From positions 160,039,471 to 160,099,470 of the forward strand of contig NC_081411.1 of the NCBI RefSeq assembly GCF_030272615.1: a DNA stretch of 60,000 nucleotides. Direction: 5' to 3'. Of the stretch, positions 11,564 to 23,661 are shown piece after piece. The notes below the pieces were generated by a model, which was given only the letters and a program-made list of their open reading frames with translations, was not told the DNA's origin and made no database searches. The position numbers and the translations under genes were made by a program. Numbering within the stretch: the first letter of the stretch is position 1; each line of letters opens with the position of its first letter. Source of the stretch: Cryptomeria japonica (taxonomy: Eukaryota; Streptophyta; Pinopsida; Cupressales; Cupressaceae).

Positions 11564-12227
11564 GAGACTTGTCTCTTTTATTTTTGATCACTTTGTTGTA
11601 TTTTGAAAGACATGATATTCCTTGTACATTTCAACCATTTTTGTGATATATATATATATATATGGCACTGATTTTCTCTGATCCACATATGATGTGTTAT
11701 TGATGATGATTGATGATATGCATTATGTTTTTGATATAAGATTGATACTTAGATAATAATGCTCTTGATTTTGATGATAATGTGAATGTATGATTCATGA
11801 TGAGATGAGTGAGAATGTGATGATGCATTGGATTGATTACTTTTATGTATGAGATGTATCTTGAAAATGAGATGTATGATATGATAATGATGTGAGATGT
11901 ATCTTGAAAATGAGATGTATGATAATGATGTGATACTAATGCAAGATTAAGATATGCAACTAAATGCAAGTTTTAAGAATGATATGCAACTAAATGATCA
12001 CTTTACTTCTATCGTTGTCATTCCAGTTTAGTCTCTTGTTTGTGCTTTGTTTTGTTTGTCATCATTGAGCTTTTGATATGTTGTAAGTTAATACAAGCAT
12101 CATGGTATAATTGAACCATAACAACCTGAGTATGACTTACTTGGATTTTGATATTGCAAGATGGCACAAGTATCAAAGTATAATTGAACCAAGACGACTT
12201 GAGTGTTGCTTGCGTAAAACAAACAAG
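11564..12227. other. Gy1 spacer between PMD gene and integrase (left piece)
   Basis: Non-coding. It holds a TA run (about 11645-11663), GATGAT-rich sequence, a roughly 40-bp duplication containing gagatgtatcttgaaaatg (about 11850-11935) and two related phrases with tataattgaacc near 12106 and 12179. It ends at the Gy2 insertion point with flank acaag. Its continuation is at 45321 (flank agaag). Confidence 0.6.
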
Positions 12228-13534
12228 TACAGACACCTAAAAATGTCTCATTGATAATGTACTAATTATTCCTCTAATTGATTAAACAATTCTTTAATTA
12301 TTTAATTAAGTTAATTAATCTTATTCTTCCATTTCATATTTCTTGATCATCTTACTAATTAATTCTATTTCCAATTCTGTCATCAATTCATCATTAACCA
12401 TTTTCTAATATTAATTAAATATTTATTATTTAATTAATTCTGATTAATCTCTTAATTTAAATAATCTTCATTATTTAAATAAATTCTTTTTCAATTTCTA
12501 TCTCTAATCAATTAAACATTAACCCTCTTCTAAATATTAATTAAATCTTATTATTTAATTAATTATGATTTAATTCCTTTAATTCAAATAATCTTTTATT
12601 ATTTAATTAAAGTTCATTTCTAATAATTAAATAGTTTCTTTAAATTATTTAATTAACTAACTAATTCATATTTCTTCTAACTTCTTCTAATTTCAAATAC
12701 ATATGCATGATTTCAAAAATCAAATTGAAAATCAAAGTCAAGTTCTAAATATATTCAAATAACAAATTGAATTTAAAATAAATTCAATATTTGAATTAAT
12801 CTCATGCAAAGATTAAATTAAAAATCAAAGTCAAAGTGCAAGCACATGCTAAATTAATTAATTCAATCAATTAATTATCTTTTCAATCTCTATTTCTATC
12901 TTACACTTTGTTTTTTTCTAAAAAGCTTTCAATCACTTAACTATTCCATCTAAATTAATTAATTCAATTAATTAATTAATTCATTCATTTATCTTTTCAA
13001 TTTCTATTTCCATCTTTTAGTTAGCTTTTTCTAAATAAAGCTTTCTTTGTCATCTTCTCAATTATCCTCCAATCAACTTTTTCTCAATTAGTTAACTCAA
13101 TTAATCTATTCAATCTATTGAGTTCCACCTCCAAATCAACAGTTCAACTATCAATCAACATGTGAGCTCACCTGAGTTCCACCTCTTCATCAATCTGTTC
13201 AACCAAGCTCAATCAATCATCTCCAGTTATCTATAAATTGAGCATTCAAATTCCATTTTCAATCCTCTCACAATTACTCTGAATCACGAAATTCGAATCT
13301 TTGTGTCATTTGCAGGTTGTGAGCGCAATATCTGAGAGCCACCATACCACAAAGAAGAGAAGAACAATGGAAACAATATGCGATCATGGAATAGAGAGTT
13401 TTAATTGAACAATTTTGCATTTCTATTTGATTGATTGTATCATTTCATTGGTTTATTTAGAATTCTTTGATTAGATAGGGATTTGTGATTTCCTTTATCT
13501 AATTGATAATTAATGATGAATTTTACATACAACA
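12228..13534 (+). repeat. 5' LTR of Gy2
   Basis: It starts tacagacacc (the 3' copy keeps the canonical TGTAGACACC) and ends acatacaaca, about 1.3 kb. It is full of ttaattaaat phrases. It matches the two halves of the 3' LTR at 36873-37182 and 44304-45320 along its length with scattered substitutions. Confidence 0.9.
13229..13240 (+). promoter_or_regulatory. TATA box in the Gy2 5' LTR
   Basis: The sequence atctataaattg is conserved in the 3' LTR (tctataaattgagc at 45011-45024). It lies about 300 bp before the LTR end, so transcription should start near 13260-13270. Confidence 0.6.
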
Positions 13535-13537
13535 TTT

Positions 13538-13556
13538 TGGTGAACCCAACGTGAAC
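13538..13556 (+). other. Primer binding site of Gy2
   Basis: The stretch TGGTGAACCCAACGTGAAC follows the LTR end after three T's, the usual place for a tRNA primer site. I did not assign the tRNA. Confidence 0.6.
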
Positions 13557-13669
13557 AACAACTAATTAACCTTCTCTGTTTTCTGTGTGATTTTTGCAGG
13601 TCGTACGATTTTTTTTCATTTTTTGCAGATTTTGTACAGATTCCAAAGCGGATTTCATCATCACGCAAT

Positions 13670-14375
13670 CGCGTTTGCATCATCACGCAATCACATAGAC
13701 AAAATTACACAATCAAGCAGACAGGGTCACACATTCGTGTAGAACCCATCATGCAAAAGCCCTTACAGGATCATGCAATCGCTCTGTTAGGATCACACAT
13801 TCATTAGGAATATTGTTGTTCTATTTATTTTGTGCTTTTGTATTTTGTGCTCTCTGTTCTGTCAAGTTCTGTATGAAATTAGGTAAATCTGAATACAGTT
13901 TATTTTTATTGCATGCTTAATTATGACATTTTATGGCACGTAAGGTACAATTCAAAATTTCAGGTGCCATGAGGACGAAGGAGCAAAGATGACAAGCCAG
14001 ATGCTATCAACGAATCCTCAAAATAGAAAAGAAGATACAAGATCTAGAGGACCAACCAGCCATCGACAGATACAATAGCCTAGTTCTCTCATATAGGGTG
14101 AAATATGATTTGATTAAATATAGAATGGATGATGAGAGATCTTGCTAGAGCATCACAATCTGTTTTGCAAGTTCTAGATCAGAATTAGCTTTTTAAATTT
14201 TTTTTTTTGTTTGGTCTGTCTGTGGATCACACAATCACTATATTATGATCACACAATCGCTCTGTTAGGATTACGCAATCGTTCTGACAGGATCATGCAA
14301 TCGATCAAACAAAATTAAGCAATTGGCCATTTAGGATCACACAATCGCTTAGGTATCATCACACATTCGTATTTG
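13670..14375 (+). repeat. GATCACACAATCG repeat array in the Gy2 leader
   Basis: Fifteen or so copies of a 13-14 bp phrase near gatcacacaatcgc (variants catcacgcaatcgc, gatcatgcaatcgc) occur in two clusters, 13670-13805 and 14220-14375, separated by ordinary sequence that includes a possible short reading frame. They sit in the transcribed leader between primer site and gag. Confidence 0.75.
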
Positions 14376-14484
14376 TCATAGTTTATTTCTCTATTTTTTG
14401 TGGATTGTATTGGGTTACTAATTATCTGTTTGCAACCTATGGCAAATTTACAGAGGATCAGATTATTATTGAATCATAAACATT

Positions 14485-14700
14485 CATGCTCTCACACTTC
14501 ATTTTTGGGCTTAAAATTAACAATGGTTAAAATGGACATGCATGTATCACACTTCAGTTTGGGGCTTAAAATAAACAATGGTTAAAATGGACATGCATGT
14601 ATCACACTTCAGTTTTGGGCTTAAAATAAGCAATGGTTAAAATTGACATGCATGCATTCACATTTCAATTTGGTGTTTTAAAATTGACACGCACATGCAT
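14485..14700 (+). repeat. Tandem repeat of about 65 bp, three to four units
   Basis: Each unit contains tcacacttcagtttt, gggcttaaaat, aacaatggttaaaat and gacatgcatg. The last unit is diverged. It is the second of three different tandem repeats in the Gy2 leader. Confidence 0.8.
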
Positions 14701-15689
14701 ATCTAACACCTAAATTTGGGTTATCAAAATGAACATGAATCAGGCTACTCAATAGATTAAGTCACATTTCATTTTTTTTGGGGGAAATAGTCTTTTATCG
14801 TGTTTGGGGTGGACCTACTATTGCATTAACTACCTTTCCACCCGCCTTTGGGGTCTTGGGAGAAAGGGAGAAGGTGACAACGCCCAATTTTATTTTATTT
14901 CAAGTAGTGAGGGGTATCTTTGACTGGGGATTTCATCACCCGACAAAGGTAATTCAAATTAGGATGCGTTGGGGATATCATTTATGCTAGCGTACTCTCG
15001 AGCGGGTTTTTCAAGCTGCTATATAAATATATGGGTCAAGCGGCTAGAGTGTTGAGTGAATTCGACGTATGTGGGGGCCTTCCCTGCACCAATAAGTTCA
15101 ACTAAAGTCTTAAGTGGCTTTCTCTAAGAATCCGTCGTTGGATCAAGAACCCTCAAAATTTTACAATAAGAACCAACTTAGTAGCCCAAATCCTACATTT
15201 AGTGATTCCGGGAGTGCGGATCATACCCCATAGACTCCTTTCATGTACCTTGCATTATGAGACAAAAATCCCTCGGTGATAATATCTTCGGATCTTTGGG
15301 GTAAGAGAGATAGGCATGCCTGAGAAGTGTGTGCCATGGAGTGGAGCCAGTGCTGCCAGACTCTCTATCCGTTTGCCTTGTTTCGTATTTCGTAAGGGCC
15401 TCATTTGAATGGTTTTCAATTTCCAGCCTAAGATTGTCTTTTGTTCTTTTATATGTATCGTTGTGTCAGACCAGTATTGAGTCAGTATTGGGCTATTTCA
15501 GGCCCTACCCTGCGTATCTCTTAATTCATAGAGTTTGTTTGAAAACAAGTTTAGTCAGCTATACCTACCTTTAAACAACTGTTCTCAGACTTGGAAAACA
15601 ACAAACTTGGCCTACACACAAAATTACCAGAAACAAAGTCCATTTCGAAACGTCAGACAGTTCTGCAAACTCAAAGTTTTAGATACTTG
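14701..15689 (+). other. Gy2 leader without recognised genes
   Basis: This is single-copy looking sequence between two tandem repeats, upstream of gag. No domain was found in any frame. A possible role is RNA packaging or translation control of the element, but nothing in the sequence proves it. Confidence 0.5.
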
Positions 15690-16140
15690 TGACCATAGGT
15701 AGTCCTTGCCTAGTCCTCATTTATGTCCTTATTATCGTCCTTAGTCCTTGCATAGTCCTCATTTACATCCTTATTCCTTGCATAGTCCTTGCATAGTCCT
15801 CATTTACGTCCTTATTATCATCCTTATTCCTTGCATAGTCCTCATTTACGTCCTTATTATTGTCCTTAGTCCTTGCATAGTCCTCATTTACATCCTTATT
15901 ATCGTCCTTATTCCTTGCATAGTCCCCATTTATGTCCTTATTATAGTCCTTATTCCTTGCATAGTCCTCATTTACATCCTTATTATCGTCCTTAGTCCTT
16001 GTATTGTCTTCATTTACGTCCTTAGTCCTTGCATAGTCTTCATTTATGTCCTTAATATCATCCTTAGAAGTTGCATAATCTCTATTTATGTCCTCATTAT
16101 CATCCTCATATACGTCCTTATCTAGATCTCATATACGTCT
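15690..16140 (+). repeat. Minisatellite TAGTCCTTGCATAG in the Gy2 leader
   Basis: Units of roughly 40-50 bp are built from tccttgcatagtcctc, atttacgtccttatt and atcgtcctta. About ten units are visible, imperfect in length. An open frame across it (15748-16125) encodes a monotonous PCIVLIYVLII pattern and is best seen as a by-product. The array ends about 50 bp before the first gag-like ATG. Confidence 0.8.
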
Positions 16141-16190
16141 GTCTTAGTCCATCATAAATTGCATCCTGGAAAGTCATAGCATGCGTCTTA

Positions 16191-19100
16191 ATGGGTCTCC
16201 CAGGTGATGGTTTGATCCCCTTCAAGCAGCCTAATTTAATGCCAAACGACAGTCAACGTGAAATCCTTGATGGTCTAGGTAACTTGGCTTGGCAATTAAA
16301 GAGAAACACACCTCAATATATAGGAGTCAAGTACGAACTAAATATAGAGTATAAAATTACCCGTAGAATTGATAGAGAAATTGAGGCAGAATGTCTAAGA
16401 GAAGAGCTTGAAAAAATTGCATTACAAAAATCTCGAAATACTCAACAAGTCTCACATCAAAATCCTCAATAGAGAGTCTGGTCTAGTGTTGCATATTCCA
16501 TATTTAGGTCTAGAGTCTTGCATTAGTATCGTATTGCATTAGGTTCTACACCATCCTCATATAGAAGTCTTAAATGCCTGTCACAAGGTCATAAAAGGAA
16601 AAAGTATGATGGACTCAAACATCGACCTGTTAGTAAATCCAACTTGGAACATGGACATATCAACTAGTCAACAATCAAATTCTCAGGCAATGCCCACAAT
16701 ACATAAACTACAACAAAGTTTAACACACAAAGAGATTGAATCAGCTCAACAGGAACTACATGTCCTTATGATCTTAGATGCTCATACATAATGGTAGAGA
16801 CAAGTATCTCTCGTTGTTATTACAAAATGGGGCCAAATTACCTGAAGATTTTGATATCACAACAATCGTACCACTAGGAAATACTCTAGGTCAAAATAGC
16901 AATCAAATACCACATATGACACAAACGCAAGCAATGACCTCAAGTTTTCCTCAAAATAAATCAACATCATATATACAAACAAATGACATTTTAAATGTGA
17001 ATTCTCAATAAAGTGCATCACCCTCAACAATAAATGTTAGCGCACCAACATAGGCTATACCAACGATGCCAAGTGTCTCAGCACCTATTCAAACACAAGT
17101 GCCTCATACAACAAGTGCAACCCAACCTCTAGTTTCCTATTCTATAGGATCTACATACAGTCATTAGAATGCAAATCTAGGTTCCGCTAATACAATAAGT
17201 ACAACTGAGTCAAACATGGGTTCACATATCGCTTATTTCACAGTACCTAGTGGAACTCATAACATGCAAAATTATAATCATGTTACCTTTCAACAACCTC
17301 CTAGTTATACTACCACGAATCCATTTGTGGGAAATATACATGCACAAAGTGTACCTCTAACTCAAATGGATATTCTGTCCCAGCAAGTACAAAATCTGCA
17401 ACAACAAATGACAACTATGCAAATAGATAATGATAAAAAGAGCTACACAATGCAAGACTTGCATCCTTATCCTTTTGATCACACATTATACATGCCGCCT
17501 TTCCCACCACATTTTGAAACACCAAAATTTGACAGATATCGAGGGAAAGGTGATCCTAGAGATCACATCAGAGAGTTTTTTATGGCATGTATAGAGGTTG
17601 CAACTGAAGACACTTATTTAATGAGACTGTTTCCTAAAAGTCTGGGAGGTTCAACCTTGGACTGGATTTCACATTTACCACCAACTATCACATCATAGGG
17701 TGAATTAGCTGAACACTTCATTGCTAACTTTTCGCATAACATTGAAACCCCAGTCACTTTGATGGACTTATGTGCCGCGAAACAATATAAGAATGAAACA
17801 TTCACATCCTTCATAAAATGATGGATAGCTCTCTATAAGAGATGTACAACTATTATTCCAGAAATAGAGCAAGTTGACATGTTCACAGAAAACTTAATCC
17901 CTAAGATCAAGTACCCTATACAAATGCAACGATTGGCCACATTTAAACAAATCACCGAAAAAGCCCTAAAGTGTGAGAAAGTACTAGTAGAACAAGGTCT
18001 CATAAAATATGGCAATAACAACAACAATGATAAATCCAAATTTTGGTCGAAAATAAAAAATGTGACCAACGATGGTGTTGTAGATGCCCGTACAGTGAAC
18101 AAAACTCAACCGATTTTATCTTTACAAGGTCCAAGTCAATCATTTAGTCCACACACAGAGAATAACACTGTCTCGACAAATGTAAACGCTGTGCAAAATA
18201 TGAACACAAAATTTCCAAGGGTAAATGCTTCAAGAAGGAATTATACACCTTTAGGGGAACCTATTGAATCAACGTTAAAAAAGTTGATACAGACAAACAT
18301 AATTACTTTGCTAGAAGTAAGAGTATATGAAATAGGTCCTTTCAAACCTACATGGTGGAATGATAGTGATTTCTGTGATTATCATCGTACTAAAGGTCAC
18401 AAAACTGTGAGTTGCTATAAATTGAAAAACTTAGTCCAAGACATGATCGATCAAGGTGACATCACGATTGATACCAACAAAACATCAGTAAACATGAATC
18501 AAACCAACTTTAAGGACCCATTTGTCCAAAATGATAGAGGGAAGGCATCAACAACAAGAACACAAGATAATACAACTAACTACACAAAAGTATCATATGA
18601 CTACACTATTCATGCCATTAGCTCAGGAGATGTAATAAACAATGATTCACAAGAAGCACTTGATAATAATGAGCAATATCAAGAGACTCACAACAATGAT
18701 AACAAAATTTGCATGCTATCAGAAGCACCGAAATATGATGTAGACAAGGATATTTGTCTTATGGATTGGGGGCATGAAGAACCATTTCATTCGGGATGGT
18801 TTGAAGATGAACTTATAACACATATCATGGATGTCAGACTCACACATAATGACTATAGGGAGGGATATGATATAAACCTTGATAACACAACATATGTTAG
18901 CTCCCTTAGAAGAGATGATATAGTGGCTACAATCATGATAACTCCCAGAGACAAAGACTGTGCAGTAGTTACTCGCAGATCTAAAGTAACTTTACAAGGA
19001 GTACCATCAAACCCACCACCACTAGTAGGGACTTATAATGTTGTTGAGAAACTCAAGAAAACCCCGACACAAATATCATTCTTTGAACTATTACGTATAT

Positions 19101-19204
19101 CCTCAACTCATAAAGCTATTCTGGACAAAGCACTTCAAGAATCGGTAGTGGACAAAAATATTGGTGAAAATGCCTTCCAATCCATGGTGGGGAATTTGAC
19201 ATAG
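16191..19204 (+). pseudogene. Gy2 gag polyprotein region
   Basis: The N-terminal part (16191-17010) is charged and Gln/Ser/Thr-rich. The capsid-like retrotransposon gag domain is clear at about 17510-17800 (FDRYRGKGDPRDHIREFF, GGSTLDWISHLPP, ELAEHFIANF). A zinc knuckle of unusual CX2HX4HX4C form follows at about 18370-18410 (CDYHRTKGHKTVSC). From 18710 comes a first copy of a CMLSE-DWG-WFE-LDNTTY module that recurs at 20807. The 441-codon frame 17879-19204 is intact; upstream, several in-frame TAG codons and a frame change near 16780 break the gene. Gag forms the particle that packages element RNA. Confidence 0.85.
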
Positions 19205-19981
19205 GGTACCCGCATTGCATTCACAAAACATGATATTCCTAGTGATAGACTTCTCCATAATGACCTGCTACATCTAGAAGCTTACATAAATAAGAGAAGA
19301 ATCAAAAGAGTACTTATAGATGGAGGAGCCGATCTCAACATTTGTACATTACAGCTAGTTAAGGCATTGGGATATTCTGACCTTCATATTGATTCTTCAA
19401 AGAGAATAAACATCAAAGCATATGATGATGAAGAGCATCCCTAAAAAGGTATAGTTACACTACCGGTGCAAATAGGACCTATAACGACAGAGGTTACTTT
19501 CCAAGTGTTGGACAGAGAACTAGGGTACAACATGTTATTGTGATGCCCATGGATTCATACCATGCAAGTTGTACCATCAAAATTTCATCAATGTGTCAAA
19601 TTACCGTACAATGACATTGAAATCACCATAAAAGGTGATCCAAATCCATTCCAACACTGTAATCACTTAAAGGCAAGCATGGATAACCAGGTACCAATTA
19701 ATCAAGCAACACCCCTCACTACACAAATGGAGTCATTAGCAATCACAGAAATACATAAGAATGTACCTACAACATCTTCTCTACAGATAAAAGATATTAG
19801 TTGTGGAGAATACTATATTTTGAGTACTTCAAATGGAAAACAATTATCTTTGTCTCCTAGGTCTTTTGGGAAACCTCAAAATGCAGTAATGAAACAAGAC
19901 AAAATAAAAGACATAGGCAAATACTCAGATTCATGCTCCTTCATTAGGTGGGGAGATTTACAAGAAGAATCTCTAAATTAA
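19205..19981 (+). pseudogene. Gy2 protease (retropepsin) region
   Basis: The frame continues from gag across a TAG. The catalytic motif reads VLIDGGADLNI, with DGG in place of DSG/DTG, around 19313-19345. Further phrases are GIVTLPVQIGP and VTFQVLDRELGYNMLL. After a stop comes the conserved tail with MQVVPSKFHQCVKLPYND (19562 onward). This enzyme would cut the polyprotein. Several stops make it inactive as it stands. Confidence 0.75.
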
Positions 19982-21100
19982 GATCTCAATCATCAGATAT
20001 ACAAAGAAGAAGATGACATGACAATACCCAGGTTACCTTTAGATCAGTATGGCAATGGATTCAAGATGATACAAACACATGGGTATGATGGTACCACAGG
20101 TTTGAGATTATAAAAGCAAGGAAGATTAGAACCCGTTGTACCAAGATACAATCCAAAGAATCAAGGGTTAGGGTATAAACATGTACCAAATATAATGGAA
20201 GCAATACAACACACATTGGATATATTGAACAGACCAAGGCTACCGTTAGAGCACATATATCAATGTCAATTGTCAACATGAGTGTTTCCCTCTTCATCTC
20301 AAACAAGAAAGAAAGTACCAACATCACCTAGTGTGGAATCAGATGGTGAAGATATGAGACAAATTCTACAAGAACATAACATTGAGTCACCCAACAATAT
20401 AGTACCTGGCACATCTATGCAAGCAAATATGGTAACAAACATAGGCTTAGCACCAGTAAATGAGCCTAATCCTTGGTTGTTGTCAATACATTTGCCAAGG
20501 GAAACAACTCAAGATCTACCCAATGAATTAGACGAAGAAAGAATACAATGAATTATACCAGGTTTAAGAAGGGCAACTTGCATACAAAGGAGACCTGCGA
20601 ATATACAACAAAAGCAGATACAAGAACAAGAGGAGATAAGTGATACAACCTCAGAAGATGAAACATGCATAGAAAGTGAGACAAACTCTCACGAATATGA
20701 ATTCCTATTTGATCATGATTCTAGCCCATGAACAATTGACATGATAAAGTATCACAAATTGCCTATAGATGATGAAAACACACCAGGCTCCTCAAAAAAC
20801 TAGGTATGCATGTTATCAGAATCTGTTACGATAGAAGGGAGTAATGAGTTACCCCTTGTACACTCAAATCTGATTGATTGGGGAGGAGAAGGAAAACCAA
20901 CTCTAGATTGGTTTGAAAATGATGAAGCTATTGCAAAATTCCTTGGTGTCAGAGAAGGATTTCCACAAGGTGATCACGAGGCAGGATTTGCTGTAGACCT
21001 AGATAGAACAACATACTTTGGAGAGGCAAGCGCCTCTGTAACAGAAGATATGTATCAAAGTAATCACAATGGAAAGAGTGAGTTAGACAATCTCCCTATT
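19982..21100 (+). pseudogene. Gy2 linker between protease and RT, with G-patch
   Basis: At about 20040-20180 the frame shows a G-patch-like stretch: GYDGTTGL, then QGRLEPVVPRYN, then NQGLGYKH, fitting the glycine spacing of RNA-associated G-patch domains. Next comes a long acidic, low-complexity linker (20280-20800). A second copy of the CMLSE-DWG-WFE-LDRTTY module is at 20807-21015. G-patches between protease and RT are also known from some retroviruses and plant gypsy elements. Gy1 has a clearer copy at 57330-57190. Confidence 0.6.
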
Positions 21101-21107
21101 GAAAACA

Positions 21108-21450
21108 TCATCATGGAAGATTATGTGGACGATCTAGCGACTAAATCACAGACAAGAGAAGGTCATCTTGAAGTCTTGGCAAAGATATTTGATCGATTAG
21201 AGTAGTACAATTTCAGGCTAAACCCCCAAAAGTGTGTGTTTGGTGTAACGACAAGTAAATTGTTAGGGTTTATTGTGTCTAACAAAGGAATTGAAGTAGA
21301 CCCTACAAAGGTCAAAGCAATCATGGATATACAACCTCCATCAACACTAAAGCAATTAAGAGGGTTACAAGGAATACTACAGTCCATAAGGAGATTCATA
21401 GCACAACTAGTAGACAAATGTCATCCATTCCAATATTTACTCAGAAAATG
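21108..21450 (+). pseudogene. Gy2 reverse transcriptase, only the C-terminal part
   Basis: The RT starts abruptly at the catalytic motif (EDYVDDLATK, 21115 onward) and continues with LNPQKCVFGVTTSKLLGF and GIEVDPTKVKAI to the thumb. In Gy1 about 190 residues of fingers and palm precede this motif; none of them is present here. The sequence jumps from the upstream module directly into the YVDD strand, so an internal deletion has removed most of the enzyme. A TAG interrupts it at about 21204. Confidence 0.8.
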
Positions 21451-22360
21451 AGTTAACATTAAATGGACTAGCAGTGCCAAGAAGCTTTCCAAGATTTAAA
21501 AGACTATCTTCTGAATACTCTAGTGTTAGTTCCACCTACTCCAGGAAAACCCCTATTACTATATATATCAACAACAAACTCATCTTTAAGAACCTTGTTG
21601 GCACACCATGATGATCAAGGAAAAGAAAGAGAAATCTACTATATAAGTAGAACCTTAATTGGCTATGAGCTTAATTACACTCCTATAGAAAGAGCATGTT
21701 TAGCTGTGATTTTCGCATCTCAAAAACTTAGGCATTATATGCCGAGTCACAAAGTACAACTCATTGCACACTTTGATCCACTCAAATATTTGTTAAGCAG
21801 AGCAACATTGATTGGAAGATTGGATAAGTGGGTCATGATTTTAAGTGAGTTTGATATAGAGTATGTGGACATAGTAGATTAGTTAGCAGATGCTCCCTTG
21901 CAAGACAACCACCTGCTACTAATAGACTTTCATGATGAATCTGTATTTACATTACCAACATCCACAATGTGGAAATTATACCTTGATGGGTCCTATACAA
22001 ATCATGGAGCTAGAGTTGGGATTCTTTTGATCACCCCTCAAGGTGATTCTATCCCTAAGTCATTCATAATACATTTTCCCTGTACGAACAATATAGCTGA
22101 ATATGAAGCTCTCATCATAGGACTTCGTACTGCTGTGCAGTGGAGGATAAAAGAATTATAGGTCTACGGTGACTAACAACTGATTGTAAATCAAGTCAAT
22201 GATGAATATAACACAAAAGATGATAAACTGTTGCCTTATAAACAAATGGTAGAAGATTACATAGAACATTTCAGTAACATCACTTTTGAATAGATTCCAA
22301 GGATAGAGAACAAGGCAGCCAACGCAATGGCTATAATAGGGTCTCTACTAAATATGCCTA
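21451..22360 (+). pseudogene. Gy2 dual RNase H region
   Basis: The first domain (about 21523-21882) has PGKPLLLYISTTNSSL, EREIYYISRTL, NYTPIERACLAVIFA and LIAHFDPLKYLLSRATL. A second RNase H-like domain (about 21970-22350) has LYLDGSYTNHGARVGI, NNIAEYEALIIGLRTA and, across a TAG and a TAA, VYGD-QLIVNQVNDEY. Two RNase H domains in tandem are the accepted signature of Tat elements. They would degrade the RNA of RNA-DNA hybrids during replication. Stops at 22159, 22174 and 22290 break the second domain. Confidence 0.85.
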
Positions 22361-22499
22361 ATAATGAAACCCAGTTTGAGTTTATTGTAGAACAATTGAT
22401 GATACCGACATATGAGATTCCCTCATCAAAATATGTATGTACAATTGTGGGTCTAGAGTCCCCATGGTATAATTAGATATACACATACTTACATACTCA

Positions 22500-23661
22500 A
22501 TATATGTCTCCTGATTTGTTTAGAAATCAAAAGAAAACTCATTCGTCAGGCATCCAGACACACTATTATTGCTGACACATTGTATAGAAAGGGCTTTGAT
22601 GGAACCCTTCTCCAATGTCTTGATGAAAATGAAGCACAACTTACCCTAAAGGAGGTACACGATGGAATTTGTGGGGTGCATCAAAGTGGACCGCCATTAT
22701 CAAAGAAATTGTTAAGAACAAGATACTATTGGCCAACTATGGAAAAGGATGCCAATAAATATGTACAAAAATGTAAACAATGTCAAATGCATGGAGACGT
22801 CATTCATGCACCAACACGGGATCTTCAACCTATTACATCACCATGTCCATTTTCACAATGGGGGTTAGATCCAGTTGGTAAAGTCAATCCTACTTCTTCC
22901 AACATGCACAAATTCATCTTAATAGCTACTATGTATTTTACTAAATGGGCTGAGGCAATTCCCCTTACATACACCACTGGAAAGCAAATAGAAAAATTCA
23001 TGCTTAATTACATTATCTGCTGCTACAGGATTCCAATGTGCATAGTGACAGACAATGGACATCCATTCAAAAATCAAGAAATGAGAGAATTGTGTGAAAA
23101 AACTCATACAATAGAGATTTGCAACACCATATTATCCGCAAAGTAATGGACAAGAAGAGGCAACGAACAAGACAATATTGAAGATCCTTAAGAAAGTTGT
23201 CACTCACGCAGAATGAGACTAGCATCTCCAGTTAAATCCCACTCTTTGGGCTTACAAAATAGGAGTACACACCCCGACAGGAGCAACACCACATTCCTTG
23301 GTCTATAGTACAAAAGAAATACTACCTATTGAAATAGAACTATCATCTTTAAGAGTCTCTTTAAAAAAAATCATATCAGAGGAAGACTATCGGGTTGGAA
23401 GATTACAAGAGCTGGACAAATTGGGAAGGAGTTACAATAAACAAGTATGCCCAAGAAATTTTGAAGTGGGAGATCTAGTTCTCAAGGAAAACAAAAGGAA
23501 CCTAGCGGAATGAGAAAAGCTAGGGAAGTTTGAACCTAATTGGCTAGGTCCTTTTATCATAACAAGGGTTATACACAATGGAGCATACAATTTGGCTACC
23601 ATGGACGGAGATCCACTCTCTAAGCCTATGAACATCATGAAACTTAAACGATATTATATCT
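22500..23661 (+). pseudogene. Gy2 integrase
   Basis: The zinc-binding HHCC region is at about 22645-22790 (EVHDGICGVHQ to CKQCQMHG). The core follows with GLDPVGKVNP (first Asp), IVTDNGHPFKNQ (second Asp) and, in another frame, GNGQEEATN (catalytic Glu, near 23145). The C-terminal part holds PRNFEVGDLVLKENKRN and KFEPNWLGPFII, then NIMKLKRYYI and a stop at about 23661. No chromodomain is present. One frameshift near 23140 and several stops break the gene. Confidence 0.85.

Noticed and set aside
12280-12680. AT-rich stretch with many ttaattaaat phrases, considered as a replication origin or matrix attachment site
   Set aside because: It is part of the Gy2 LTR and recurs in the 3' LTR; no independent evidence for such a role.
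15748-16125. 125-codon open frame with a repeated PCIVLIYVLII pattern, like a membrane protein
   Set aside because: It is a translation of a minisatellite; the repeat is seen at DNA level and no start signal or domain supports a protein.
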